Origin: an uncultured Collinsella sp.
GTDB lineage: Bacteria; Actinomycetota; Coriobacteriia; Coriobacteriales; Coriobacteriaceae
Assembly (NCBI GenBank): GCA_900542965.1
Contig: UQPY01000011.1
Coordinates: 1 to 43,596 of the forward strand
Reading direction: 5' to 3'
DNA: 43,596 bases
The translations under genes and the position numbers were made by a program. Shown here piece by piece: positions 30,639-38,847 of this stretch; positions within the stretch are counted from its first letter, which is position 1, and every line of letters starts with the position of its first letter. The notes under the pieces were generated by a model that ran no database searches, had not been told where the DNA came from, and saw only the letters and a list, made by a program, of their open reading frames with translations.

Positions 30639-32636
30639 ATGGCAAAAAACACCGCAAACTATGGTAACGACAGTATTCGTCAGCTCAAAGACGAGGAGCG
30701 CGTACGTCTGCGTCCCGCCGTCATCTTTGGCTCGGACGGACTCGATGGCTGTGCGCATGCCGCCTTCGAGATCTTGTCCAACGCCGTTGACGAGGCGCGT
30801 CAGGGCTACGGCAAGCTCATCACCCTTACCGCCTTTCGCGATGGCTCTATCCAGGTAGAGGACAACGGCCGTGGCTGCCCGCTCGACTGGAACCCCTCCG
30901 AGAAGCGCTTTAACTGGGAGCTCGTCTTTTGCGAGCTCTACGCCGGCGGCAAGTACAACAACAACCAGGGCGGCGACTACGACTTCTCGCTCGGCACCAA
31001 CGGCTTGGGCTCCTGCGCGACCCAGTACGCTTCCGAGTACATGGACGTCACGGTCTGGCGCGACGGCAACAAGTACTCCCTACACTTTAAGAAGGGCAAG
31101 GTGGTCGGCGCCAAGAAGAAGGCGCTCGAGATCGAGCCCAGCGACGAGAGCCGCACCGGCACCACCATCAAGTGGCGCCCCGACCTCGAGGTCTTTACCT
31201 CCATCAGCATTCCCCACGATTGGTATCGCGAGACCATGCGCCGCCAGGCCGTGGTCAACGCCAATGTGACCTTCCGCCTGCGCATTGAGAGCGACGATGG
31301 CGAGTTTTCCGAAGAGGATTTTTGCTATCCCAAGGGCATTGAGGACTACGTGCTCGAGAAGGTCGGTGCCGACTACCTCACCGAGCCTTTCTTTATCGAG
31401 GCAGACCGCCGCGGTCGCGATCGCGAAGACCTGCCCGACTACAACGTAAAGATCACCGCTTGCATGTGCTTCTCGCGCACCTTCATGATGCAGGAGTACT
31501 ACCACAACTCGTCATGGCTCGAGAACGGCGGCTCGCCCGAGAAGGCAGCCCGCAGCGCTCTGACCAGCGCCATCGATGCTTACATTAAGCAACAGGGCAA
31601 GTACAACAAAAACGAGAGCGGCATTAAGTGGCAGGACGTCCAGGACTGCCTGGTGCTTGTGACCAACTGCTTCTCCACCCAGACGTCCTACGAGAACCAG
31701 ACCAAGAAGGCCATCAACAACCGCTTTATCCAGCAGGCCATGACCGCCTTCTTTAAGGAGCGCCTCTCGACCTACTTGATCGAGAACAAGGACGCCGCCA
31801 ACAAGATCATGGAGCAGGTGCTCATCAACAAGCGCTCGCGCGAGAATGCCGAGAAGACGCGCCAGAGCATCAAGACCAACCTGCAGCAGAAGACCGATAT
31901 GGCCAACCGCGTGCAGAAGTTCATCGACTGTCGCTCCAAGGACAAGAGCCGGCGCGAGATCTACATCGTAGAGGGCGACTCTGCAGCAGGCGCCATTCGC
32001 ACCTCGCGCGATGCCGAGTTCCAGGGCGTTATGCCCGTCCGCGGTAAGATTCTCAACTGCCTGAAGGAAGACTACCCGCGCATCTTTAAGTCCGACATCA
32101 TCATGGACCTCATGCGCGTGCTGGGCTGCGGCGTGGAGATCAAGGACAAGCGCATCAAGAACCTTGGCGCCTTCGACCTGGACAACCTTAACTGGAACAA
32201 GGTCATCATCTGCACGGACGCCGACGTCGACGGTTATCACATCCGCACACTCGTACTCACCATGCTCTATCGCCTGGTGCCCACGCTTATCGACGAGGGT
32301 TACGTGTATATCGCCGAGTCGCCGCTCTACGAGATTAACTGCAAAGAGAAGACTTACTTTGCCTACACCGAGCTCGAGAAGAACGGCATCCTTAAGGAGA
32401 TCGGCGACCAGAAGTGCTCGATCAACCGCTCCAAGGGTCTTGGTGAGAACGATCCGGACATGATGTGGCTCACCACCATGAATCCCGAGACGCGCCGCCT
32501 GATCAAGGTGGAGCCCGAGGACGTCACCAAGATGGAGACCGTGTTCAACCTTTTGCTGGGTAACGACGAGGCTGGCCGCAAGCGCCATATCTCCGAGCAC
32601 GGCAAGGAATACCTGGACCAGCTGGACTTGCAATAG
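30639..32636 (+). CDS. Non-canonical type IIA topoisomerase, B (ATPase/TOPRIM) subunit
   Basis: This 665-residue GyrB/ParE homologue has a GHKL ATPase: FEILSNAVDEA (catalytic Glu, Mg-binding Asn), VEDNGRGCPLDW and a lid-like TNGLGS. A transducer follows. The TOPRIM domain has IYIVEGDSAAGA and ICTDADVDGYHIRTL (metal Asp residues), and near the end is INRSKGLGE. Standard subunits read DNGRGIP, GLHGVG and EGDSAGGSA, so this is a distinct branch rather than the housekeeping gyrase. It should form an ATP-driven strand-passage enzyme with the A subunit encoded 45 bases downstream. Cellular role (decatenation, supercoiling or mobile-element control) is not settled. Confidence 0.88.
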   Translation: MAKNTANYGNDSIRQLKDEERVRLRPAVIFGSDGLDGCAHAAFEILSNAVDEARQGYGKLITLTAFRDGSIQVEDNGRGCPLDWNPSEKRFNWELVFCELYAGGKYNNNQGGDYDFSLGTNGLGSCATQYASEYMDVTVWRDGNKYSLHFKKGKVVGAKKKALEIEPSDESRTGTTIKWRPDLEVFTSISIPHDWYRETMRRQAVVNANVTFRLRIESDDGEFSEEDFCYPKGIEDYVLEKVGADYLTEPFFIEADRRGRDREDLPDYNVKITACMCFSRTFMMQEYYHNSSWLENGGSPEKAARSALTSAIDAYIKQQGKYNKNESGIKWQDVQDCLVLVTNCFSTQTSYENQTKKAINNRFIQQAMTAFFKERLSTYLIENKDAANKIMEQVLINKRSRENAEKTRQSIKTNLQQKTDMANRVQKFIDCRSKDKSRREIYIVEGDSAAGAIRTSRDAEFQGVMPVRGKILNCLKEDYPRIFKSDIIMDLMRVLGCGVEIKDKRIKNLGAFDLDNLNWNKVIICTDADVDGYHIRTLVLTMLYRLVPTLIDEGYVYIAESPLYEINCKEKTYFAYTELEKNGILKEIGDQKCSINRSKGLGENDPDMMWLTTMNPETRRLIKVEPEDVTKMETVFNLLLGNDEAGRKRHISEHGKEYLDQLDLQ

Positions 32637-32681
32637 CAGCAAATCGATAACGACGGCCCATAACAAGTTCAAGAGGAAATC

Positions 32682-34922
32682 GTGGCAAAGAAGAAGACGA
32701 AAACCCAGCCAAAGAAAAAGCAGGTCAACGCCGAGAACGTCATCGGCCTGCACTCCGAGGTCACCGACCAGCCGATCACGCAGACGCTCGAGGTCAACTA
32801 CATGCCCTACGCCATGAGCGTCAACGTCTCGCGTGCGTTCCCCGAGATCGACGGCTTTAAGCCCTCGCATCGCAAGCTGCTCTACACCATGTACAAGATG
32901 GGTCTGCTCAAGGGCGAGCGCCAGAAGAGCGCCAACATCGTGGGCCAGACCATGAAGCTCAATCCGCACGGCGACGCCGCGATCTATGAGACGATGGTGC
33001 GCCTGGCCACCGGCAACGAGGCGCTGCTCGCGCCCTTTGTGGAGTCGAAGGGCAACTTTGGCAAGTACTATTCGGGCGACCTGAGCTACGCCGCCTCACG
33101 TTACACCGAGGCCAAGCTCTCCCCCATCAGCGCCGAGATCTTCAAGGACATCGACAAGGACCCGGTCGACTTCGTCGACAGCTACGACGGCGCCATGAAG
33201 GAGCCGCGCCTGCTACCCACCACATTCCCCAACATCCTCGTCTCGGCCAACAAGGGCATCGGCGTCGCCATGGCGTCCGACATCTGCGGTTTCAACCTTA
33301 ACGAGGTCTGCACAGCCACCATGCACTACCTGCAGGATCCCGACTGCGACCTGCTCGAGTACATGCCCATGCCCGACTTTTCGACTGGCGGCGAGATCAT
33401 CTACCGCCGCGAGGAGATGGAAAAGATTATCGAGACCGGCCTTGGCAGCTTCCAAATCCGCTCCCGCTGGCGCTGGATTCCCGAAGAGCGCATCATCGAG
33501 GTCTACGAGATCCCCTACACCACCAAGACCGATGTCATCATCGAGCGCATCGTCAAGCTCTCCAAGGAGGGCAAGGTCAAGGAGATCGCCGACATCCGCG
33601 ACGAGACCGACCTCTCGGGCCTGCGCATCGCCATCGACCTTAAGCGCGGTGTCGACCCCGACAAGCTCATGGCCAAGCTCTATCGCTCGACCACGCTGCA
33701 GGATTCGTTCTCATGCAACTTCAACGTGCTGGTCGATGGTTACCCTCGCGTTATGGGCGTGCGCCAGATCCTGCACGAGTGGGTCAAGTGGCGTATTGAG
33801 TCCACGCGTCGCCGCATTAACTTTGACCTGGGCAAAAAGTCCGAGCGCCTGCACCTGCTGCACGGCCTCGAGGCGATCCTGCTCGATATCGACAAGGCCA
33901 TCGCCATCATCCGCGGTACCAAGCTCGAAGCCGAGGTCGTGCCCAACCTTATGCGCGGCTTCGACATCGACGAGACCCAAGCCGAGTTTGTTGCCGAGCT
34001 TAAACTCCGCAACATCAACGAGGAGTACATCCTCAACCGCACCAAGGACATCGCCAAGCTAGAGGGTGAGATTGCCGAGCTTGAGGAGATCCTCTCCAGC
34101 GAGGAGAACATCAAGAAGGTCATCAGCGACGAGCTGGCGGCGGTCAACAAGAAGTATGTGATGCCGCGCCGCACGGGTAGGATCGAGCCCCATGAGGTTA
34201 TCGAGGTAAGCTTGGAGCCCGAGGTCGAGGAGTACCCGGTCACCATCATGCTCTCGCGCGATGGCTACCTTAAGAAGATGACGGACCGCGTGCTCAAGAA
34301 GGCCACTACGCTCAAGTACAAGGACGGCGATAAGCCCTTTATCGAGTTCCCGTCCTCCAACACGCACGAGCTGCTCGTGTTTACCAACAAGAGCCAGGTG
34401 TACAAATGCAAGGTTGCCGCGTTTGAGGACACCAAGTCGGCCCAGCTGGGCTCGTACCTGCCGACCGATCTTGAGATGGAACCCGACGAGAGTGTCATCT
34501 GGGTCATCGACCCCGAGGACTACAAGGCCGACGTGCTGTTTGTCTTTGAGAACGGCCGCGTGGTGCGCGTCGCGCTTTCTGGATACGTCACCAAGACCAA
34601 CCGCAAACGCCTCAAGAGCGCCATCTACGGCGGCAGCAAGCTGCTGTATGCCCAGGTGCTCAAGGAAGATCGCGACATCGCGCTGGTCTCGAGCGACTAT
34701 CGCCTGATGAACTTCAACACGTCGCTACTCAAGACCAAGACGACAACCAACACGCAGGGCGTCCAAGCCTTTACGGCCAAGAAGGGCCGCTCGGTCACCA
34801 CCGTCGGCACAACCGAGGAGATTCTTGGCGCCGGTGTCTCGGCCGAGAAGTTCACCGCACAGAGCCTCCCCTCCGCCGGTGCCCTCATGAAGGAAAACGA
34901 CATGCCGAGTCTGTTTGACTAG
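32682..34922 (+). CDS. Non-canonical type IIA topoisomerase, A (breakage-reunion) subunit
   Basis: This 746-residue GyrA/ParC homologue has a basic N-terminal tail (KKKTKTQPKKKQ), then YAMSVNVSRAFPEIDGFKPSHRKLLYTMY. AASRYTEAKLS carries the catalytic Tyr141, and GIGVAMAS and the tower/coiled-coil gate follow. The C-terminal region is a shortened beta-pinwheel-like domain (VMPRRTGRIEP..., repeated VTIMLSRDGYLKK, LLVFTNKSQVYKCK, VLFVFENGRVVRV blades). No perfect QRRxxRG GyrA-box is seen, arguing against a true gyrase. The start is GTG 32682 after AAGAGGAAA. It is the second gene of the topoisomerase operon; the hairpin at 34959-35001 ends it. Confidence 0.88.
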   Translation: MAKKKTKTQPKKKQVNAENVIGLHSEVTDQPITQTLEVNYMPYAMSVNVSRAFPEIDGFKPSHRKLLYTMYKMGLLKGERQKSANIVGQTMKLNPHGDAAIYETMVRLATGNEALLAPFVESKGNFGKYYSGDLSYAASRYTEAKLSPISAEIFKDIDKDPVDFVDSYDGAMKEPRLLPTTFPNILVSANKGIGVAMASDICGFNLNEVCTATMHYLQDPDCDLLEYMPMPDFSTGGEIIYRREEMEKIIETGLGSFQIRSRWRWIPEERIIEVYEIPYTTKTDVIIERIVKLSKEGKVKEIADIRDETDLSGLRIAIDLKRGVDPDKLMAKLYRSTTLQDSFSCNFNVLVDGYPRVMGVRQILHEWVKWRIESTRRRINFDLGKKSERLHLLHGLEAILLDIDKAIAIIRGTKLEAEVVPNLMRGFDIDETQAEFVAELKLRNINEEYILNRTKDIAKLEGEIAELEEILSSEENIKKVISDELAAVNKKYVMPRRTGRIEPHEVIEVSLEPEVEEYPVTIMLSRDGYLKKMTDRVLKKATTLKYKDGDKPFIEFPSSNTHELLVFTNKSQVYKCKVAAFEDTKSAQLGSYLPTDLEMEPDESVIWVIDPEDYKADVLFVFENGRVVRVALSGYVTKTNRKRLKSAIYGGSKLLYAQVLKEDRDIALVSSDYRLMNFNTSLLKTKTTTNTQGVQAFTAKKGRSVTTVGTTEEILGAGVSAEKFTAQSLPSAGALMKENDMPSLFD

Positions 34923-34958
34923 GACGACGGCAGCCAAACCGTCATGGTTTTACAACGC

Positions 34959-35001
34959 AGCGGGGCCCGGAGCGCAGCAATATCGCGCCCCGGGCCCCGC
35001 T
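34959..35001 (+). terminator. GC-rich hairpin after the topoisomerase operon
   Basis: Perfect 12-base arms (34959-34970 and 34990-35001, AGCGGGGCCCGG) enclose a smaller GCGC stem. It starts 37 bases after the stop codon. No T-run follows. Confidence 0.6.
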
Positions 35002-35078
35002 CGTTGCAACGTAGTCGGAATAATAGGAATCCCCGTTTTTCACTCCTGCAATCCCGCGGCACAAGACATGTTAAACCG

Positions 35079-35135
35079 TTAGCAAAACTTGCAAAAATTA
35101 GCAAAAGTTGCAAAAGTTAGCAAAACCTGCAAAGG
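35079..35135. repeat. Three tandem 19-bp repeats with phased A-tracts
   Basis: Units 35079-35097, 35098-35116 and 35117-35135 follow TTAGCAAAA[C/G][T/C]TGCAAA. Each unit contains two GCAAA blocks about 9.5 bases apart, so A-tracts recur once per helical turn over 57 bases. This could bend the DNA or bind a protein several times, like an iteron array. It lies directly before an ATPase remnant. Confidence 0.7.
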
Positions 35136-35142
35136 GGCCACC

Positions 35143-35610
35143 ATGGATTGCAGCAAATGTCTCCGCCATGCCAGGCATGCTCGAAGATATTATCGAGCGA
35201 ACCAAAGAAGCCGCAGATAGCTACCTCTCACAGCCTCACGCGCGCATAAACGGTGTTCAAATTGGCCCAGTGGGCATCGATTGGACATATGCTCAAGAGG
35301 CCCAGGGCAACTGGCGCACGCGCATGAATGGCGTCTTCAGGCAACTCGAGAAGCATGACGTCGGGCTTCTCTCGAAACGACCTATCGCGAGCTTTCCGAT
35401 AAAGACATTGAGTTTTTGCTCGCGATGCTGCCCGATTCTGGCCCCAGCAGGGTCTCGGAGATAGCCAAACGCATGGGCGTCGCCAGCAACTACGCAAGCC
35501 AATACAAACGCCGCCTCCTGGAGGACGGCGTCATTGGAGAGCGCGGGCGTGGTCTCGTTGGCTTTGACATTCCCGCGTTCAGGGAATTCTTGAACGAGAA
35601 GGCGTTTTAG
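35143..35610 (+). pseudogene. Remnant of an ATP-binding protein with C-terminal winged helix
   Basis: The first part reads NVSAMPGMLEDIIERTKEAADSYLSQ...WRTRMNGVFRQLEKHDVGLL, which resembles the region just before Walker B of a family of bacterial AAA-type ATP-binding proteins. At about 35370 the frame shifts and the text resumes as YRELSDKDIEFLLAMLPDSGPSRVSEIAKRMGVASNYASQYKRRLLEDGVIGERGRGLVGFDIPAFREFL, the winged-helix end of the same family. Walker A, Walker B and sensor regions are all missing, so the gene suffered an internal deletion with frameshift and should be inactive. Confidence 0.65.
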
Positions 35611-35637
35611 CACGCCGGAATTGTCCGCGGAAGCATC

Positions 35638-35709
35638 AACGCATGGCAATCAGCATTCCTCTTGGTAAGGATAGCAAGCATTTTCCACCAACACCGATTG
35701 CCATGCGTT
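35638..35709. terminator. Long hairpin with 14-bp arms
   Basis: AACGCATGGCAATC (35638-35651) pairs perfectly with 35696-35709; the 44-base interior has its own small TCCT/AGGA stem. It lies between the ATPase remnant and the convergent reductase gene, ending 10 bases before the latter's stop, and suits a bidirectional terminator. Confidence 0.6.
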
Positions 35710-35719
35710 CTTCTTGCCC

Positions 35720-36250
35720 TTAGGCGAGCTTGCGAGCGAGCTCTCGCACCTCTTCCAACTTGGGCGACGATGCCATGCTATCGCGCTCGGTCATACCGCT
35801 GATGGTGATAATGCCCTGGTCCTCCCACTTGCAGTACGCGCAGGTCGACTTGTACATAGCGATCGCCGCATCATAGACGCCCTCGCTGTGGCTATCGAGC
35901 AAAAGGGCCGTCTTGGTGAACGGGAAGCCCGTGGCACCGAAGGCGTACAGGCGGTCAATAGCGGCTTTCTCCTGCGCAGTGATATCAAACCAGTAGATGG
36001 GCGAGGCGAAGACAACCATATCGGCGCCTTTCAGCGACTCGATCAGGTTGGCCATGTCATCCTTCTGCACGCAAGTGCCCTCATGGGTAAAGCAGTACTG
36101 GCATCCCAGACAACCAGCGATCTTTTTGCTGGCAACGCGGACGACCTCAACCGCATGGCCACCCTCACGCGCGGTCTCGGCAAACGTCTCGACCATGGTG
36201 TCGGTATTGGCGCCCTTACGCGGGCTACCACTCAATACAACGATATTCAT
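35720..36250 (-). CDS. Flavodoxin-fold NAD(P)H-dependent FMN reductase
   Basis: This 176-residue protein begins MNIVVLSGSPRKGANTDTMVETF, the FMN phosphate loop of the NADPH-dependent FMN reductase/iron-sulfur flavoprotein family. CLGCQYCFTHEGTCVQKDDM supplies four cysteines in the ISF-like position, and ADMVVFASPIYWF is the second flavin-contact motif. Family members reduce flavins, quinones or nitro compounds in the cytoplasm. ATG 36250 has GGAGGGAG upstream. Downstream in the opposite arrangement is an HxlR regulator, which commonly controls such reductases. The cysteine cluster may bind an iron-sulfur centre or simply be structural. Confidence 0.85.
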   Translation of the reverse strand: MNIVVLSGSPRKGANTDTMVETFAETAREGGHAVEVVRVASKKIAGCLGCQYCFTHEGTCVQKDDMANLIESLKGADMVVFASPIYWFDITAQEKAAIDRLYAFGATGFPFTKTALLLDSHSEGVYDAAIAMYKSTCAYCKWEDQGIITISGMTERDSMASSPKLEEVRELARKLA

Positions 36251-36313
36251 AGAAATCTCCCTCCTTCATGCCGCAGGCACACGATGATTCAGGACAGGTT
36301 TTCGTTAGCACCC

Positions 36314-36355
36314 TCGTAGCGGTTCTCTGCCCCCTAAGCAGCGTGTCCGCTACGA
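36314..36355 (-). terminator. Hairpin at the end of the HxlR gene
   Basis: TCGTAGCGG (36314-36322) pairs with CCGCTACGA (36347-36355). The stem overlaps the HxlR stop codon (36350-36352). Confidence 0.45.
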
Positions 36356-36673
36356 AACGACCGTCTTGTAATAAGCGCCGAAGTCTGCGAGCGAGTCCAT
36401 GATGGGCATCATCTGGCGACCGAGCTCGGTAAGGCCATACTCAACGCGGGGAGGATTCTCGCCATAGTCATGGCGAAAGACCAGCCCATCATCCTCCATC
36501 TGCCGCAGGCTGTCGGTAAGCACCTTCTGAGAGATCCCCTCAAGGTTGCGGCGCAACTCGTTGAAACGCCAGGGGCGTACGCGCAAGTTACGGATAATGA
36601 GCAGCTTCCACTTGCCGCCAATGAGCGCTACCGCCGTTGCGACCGGACACTCCGGAAGCTCCTCTTTCGCCAT
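36350..36673 (-). CDS. HxlR-family transcription regulator
   Basis: This protein of about 107 residues is an MarR-like winged helix of the HxlR type: ECPVATAVALIGGKWKLLIIRNLRVRPWRFNELRRNLEGISQKVLTDSLRQMEDDGLVFRHDYGENPPRVEYGLTELG has the invariant GGKW and the recognition helix ISQKVLTDSLRQ. HxlR proteins sense aldehydes, quinones or other electrophiles, often by a Cys near the N-terminus; here it is the Cys in ELPECPV. ATG 36673 (or the GTG one codon before) is chosen because AGGAGG lies 14 or 11 bases upstream; an ATG at 36700 lacks a site. It is divergent from a cupin gene, with a shared operator at 36717-36744. Confidence 0.88.
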   Translation of the reverse strand: MAKEELPECPVATAVALIGGKWKLLIIRNLRVRPWRFNELRRNLEGISQKVLTDSLRQMEDDGLVFRHDYGENPPRVEYGLTELGRQMMPIMDSLADFGAYYKTVVS

Positions 36674-36716
36674 CACGGGAGACCCAACCTCCTTGACCAT
36701 ACCGGTTTCACAAAAA

Positions 36717-36744
36717 AGTACGCAGTTACAAATATGTGCGTACT
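36717..36744. promoter_or_regulatory. Operator between HxlR and cupin genes
   Basis: AGTACGCA (36717-36724) and TGCGTACT (36737-36744) are perfect inverted repeats 12 bases apart, the right geometry for an HxlR dimer. They lie in the divergent spacer, 44 bases from hxlR and 84 from the cupin gene. Confidence 0.65.
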
Positions 36745-36827
36745 CGTATTTGTATGCGCTTTCGCGTTGAATATAACTCACGCAGGAGATGCCTGCAAGG
36801 TAAATCAACCCAAAGAGAGGAACCATT

Positions 36828-37181
36828 ATGGCTAATTATGCAAAGACCCACATCGGTAATGAGAGCCGTGTCGAGCTGCACGAAGTGCTCGGGCTTACCG
36901 GGGCAGAGGTGAGTGTCAACAATCTTCCCGCCGGCGCTGGCGTTCCGTTTGTCCATGCACACAAGGAAAACGAGGAGATTTATGGCGTGCTCGAGGGCGC
37001 GGGCTCGGTCACGATCGACGGTGAGGATATCGAGCTTGCAGCCGGCGACTGGCTGCGCATTTCCCCCGCCGCACACCGTCAGTTCCGCGCCGCATCCGAC
37101 TCGGGCATCACATACGTCTGCATTCAGGTCAAGCAGGGATCCCTTGATGCCTTCACGGCCGACGACGCTATCATGTTCTAA
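36828..37181 (+). CDS. Single-domain cupin
   Basis: This 117-residue small beta barrel has cupin motif 1 in PAGAGVPFVHAHKENEEIYGVLEGAG (two His and a Glu as metal ligands) and motif 2 in LAAGDWLRISPAAHRQFRAA (third His). Proteins of this size bind a metal and act on small molecules or sense them; the exact activity is unknown. It starts with ATG 36828 after AGAGAGGAACC. It is divergent from an HxlR regulator with a shared operator and converges with the TetR gene, overlapping it by four bases at the stop codons. Confidence 0.85.
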   Translation: MANYAKTHIGNESRVELHEVLGLTGAEVSVNNLPAGAGVPFVHAHKENEEIYGVLEGAGSVTIDGEDIELAAGDWLRISPAAHRQFRAASDSGITYVCIQVKQGSLDAFTADDAIMF

Positions 37182-37735
37182 TTCGCGATCAGCGCACAAG
37201 GGGCCGATACCGCCCGCATGCCTCCTTCGGAATAGGCGCTGAGCAGCTCCTGGGCGTGGGCGAACTCGGGCCCTCGCCTCCAACCGAGCAGGCGGTTGAC
37301 CGCGAGATTTCCCTGGACGTTGTGGACGAAGAGCAGATAGGCGTCCTCGCGCGAAAGCCCGGTCTTCTCCATGATAGAGGGGACCATCTGCTCAGCGCCG
37401 CGCTCGACGACGCGCTGCGCCACCCGGGCGTACGCATCGTCATCCGAGTAGAGCAGATAATAGTCATCGTTTGCCGGCGGGCGCTGGCAGAGGGCCCCCG
37501 CCCCCGTTCCCTCGAGTGGGGGCGCCGCTGCCAGGGCCTCGTCGATAAGTGCGTCGAGCAGTGCGAACTTGTCCTCGTAGTGCAAATAGAACGTGCCGCG
37601 GTTGATATCGGCGCAGCGGCAAATATCCGCCACCGTCATCTTCGCGAAGCCGACCTCGGCCAGCAGCGCAAAGAACGCCTCCCGTATAACCGAGAGTGTG
37701 TAGCGTCGGCGACGATCGATCTTCCCCGATTCCAT
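37178..37735 (-). CDS. TetR-family regulator divergent from the sirtuin cluster
   Basis: This 185-residue protein has the DNA-binding domain RRYTLSVIREAFFALLAEVGFAKMTVADICRCADINRGTFYLHYEDKFALLDALID, with the GTFYLHYEDK signature of the DhaS/TetR_C_7-like branch. The C-terminal half is helical (YARVAQRVVERGAEQMVPSIMEKTGLSREDAYLLFVHNVQGNL). ATG 37735 follows GGAGGGGCC. It is transcribed away from three sirtuin-like genes, and the 143-base spacer carries repeats that could be operators. It is therefore the best candidate regulator of that cluster. Its stop overlaps the cupin stop by four bases. Confidence 0.88.
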   Translation of the reverse strand: MESGKIDRRRRYTLSVIREAFFALLAEVGFAKMTVADICRCADINRGTFYLHYEDKFALLDALIDEALAAAPPLEGTGAGALCQRPPANDDYYLLYSDDDAYARVAQRVVERGAEQMVPSIMEKTGLSREDAYLLFVHNVQGNLAVNRLLGWRRGPEFAHAQELLSAYSEGGMRAVSAPCALIAN

Positions 37736-37800
37736 GGCCCCTCCAATTGCAGCGCTCAACAATATCCAGAAGCCGCTCGTTTATCGACAGCAGCTCGAAA

Positions 37801-37878
37801 CTGTTCATTGCTCTGACGCAAATCAACATTGATACTTTTTATAGACACCTGTTCATTGTAGTTGAAAGAGAGTATCAA
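37801..37878. promoter_or_regulatory. Repeat-rich promoter/leader of the sirtuin cluster
   Basis: CTGTTCATTG occurs at 37801-37810 and 37849-37858 as direct repeats 48 bases apart. TTGATACT (37829-37836) and AGTATCAA (37871-37878) are perfect inverted repeats that end exactly at the GTG start. The first pair may bind the TetR protein. The second can fold over the ribosome site (AAGAGAG, 37865-37871) and affect translation. A TATAGA at 37840 is a possible -10. Confidence 0.45.
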
Positions 37879-38844
37879 GTGACTCTATACGAGCGGCTCG
37901 TTATCGAACTCACCAACCAATCGTTTTCCCATCAGGCCGCCTACCGCACCGGCGGCACGCCCTATGAACTGAGTGCCCGCGAGCCCGAGCCCTACGACCA
38001 GCAAATCGAAACGTTTGCCCGCATGATCGATGAAGCCGATTGCGTGCTTGTAGGCGGGGCCTCCGGGCTCTCCGCGGCGGGCGGCGGCGACTTCTACTAC
38101 GAGGACAACGCGACCTATCGCAGGCATTTCGGCAAATTCGCCGAGCGCTACGGTTTCAGAGGCGCTTTTGAAGGGTCGTCCTACCGCTGGCCCACCGCCG
38201 AGTCGCGCTGGGGCTACCTTGCCACCTTCCTCGACACCACGCTCAACGCCCCGTTGCGCGGGCCCTACAAAGATCTCGACGCCATTCTTACCGAGAAAGA
38301 CTTCTTCGTTCTCACCACCAACCAGGACACGCAGTTCATGAAAATCTACCCTTGGGAGAAGGTGGCAGAAATCCAAGGCGACCACCGCTTCTTCCAGTGC
38401 TCCCGTTGCTGTACGGACGAGGTATGGGACGCCATCGAGCCGGTCTCTCGTATGGTAGAGGCCATGGGAGACGGCCTAGAGGTTCCAACAGAACTCGTGC
38501 CACGCTGCCCGCACTGCGGGGCAGAGGCGTTCCCTTGGGTTCGCGGCTACGGCAACTTCCTGCAGGGCGAGCTCTACGAGGAGCAGTACCACAAGGTGTC
38601 CGACTGGCTCGACGCGCACGCGCGACAGAGGATCCTCTTCCTTGAGCTGGGCGTGGGCCGCATGACGCCCGCGTTTATCCAGGAGCCGTTCTGGGCCCTC
38701 ACGGCGCAGTTACCGCAGGCCAGCTACATCGCCGTAAACAACAAGACGCAGTTTCTCCCCCGCGCGATCGAGGACCGGGGACTCGCCGTTCGAGCCGACA
38801 TCGCCGGCGTGCTCGCCGACGTGCGCAAGACGCTGGGGAGGTAG
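37879..38844 (+). CDS. Class M sirtuin-like protein 1 (zinc ribbon, Gln at catalytic His)
   Basis: This 321-residue Sir2-fold protein has the NAD loop DCVLVGGASGLSAAGGGDFYYE, VLTTNQDTQF (NAD-ribose Asn/Asp) and AEIQGDHRFFQCSRCC. There Gln166 stands where ordinary sirtuins have the catalytic His. Cys174, Cys177 or 178, Cys210 and Cys213 form a zinc ribbon (PRCPHCG). LFLELGVGRMTPAFI and ASYIAVNN are the second NAD-binding loops. Gln at this site marks the SirTM class, known to ADP-ribosylate lipoylated GcvH-L rather than deacetylate. The start is GTG 37879 with AAGAGAG before it, because the upstream frame has no family character. It leads a three-gene operon; the next gene starts 3 bases after its stop. 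Confidence 0.85.
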   Translation: MTLYERLVIELTNQSFSHQAAYRTGGTPYELSAREPEPYDQQIETFARMIDEADCVLVGGASGLSAAGGGDFYYEDNATYRRHFGKFAERYGFRGAFEGSSYRWPTAESRWGYLATFLDTTLNAPLRGPYKDLDAILTEKDFFVLTTNQDTQFMKIYPWEKVAEIQGDHRFFQCSRCCTDEVWDAIEPVSRMVEAMGDGLEVPTELVPRCPHCGAEAFPWVRGYGNFLQGELYEEQYHKVSDWLDAHARQRILFLELGVGRMTPAFIQEPFWALTAQLPQASYIAVNNKTQFLPRAIEDRGLAVRADIAGVLADVRKTLGR

Positions 38845-38847
38845 CGC

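Noticed and set aside
31512..32969. A 485-codon minus-strand frame opposite the topoisomerase genes
   Set aside because: Leu/Val/Ala/His low-complexity translation spanning two real genes, with no start signal.
35079..35135. CRISPR array
   Set aside because: Units are contiguous 19-bp tandem repeats with no spacers and no cas genes nearby.
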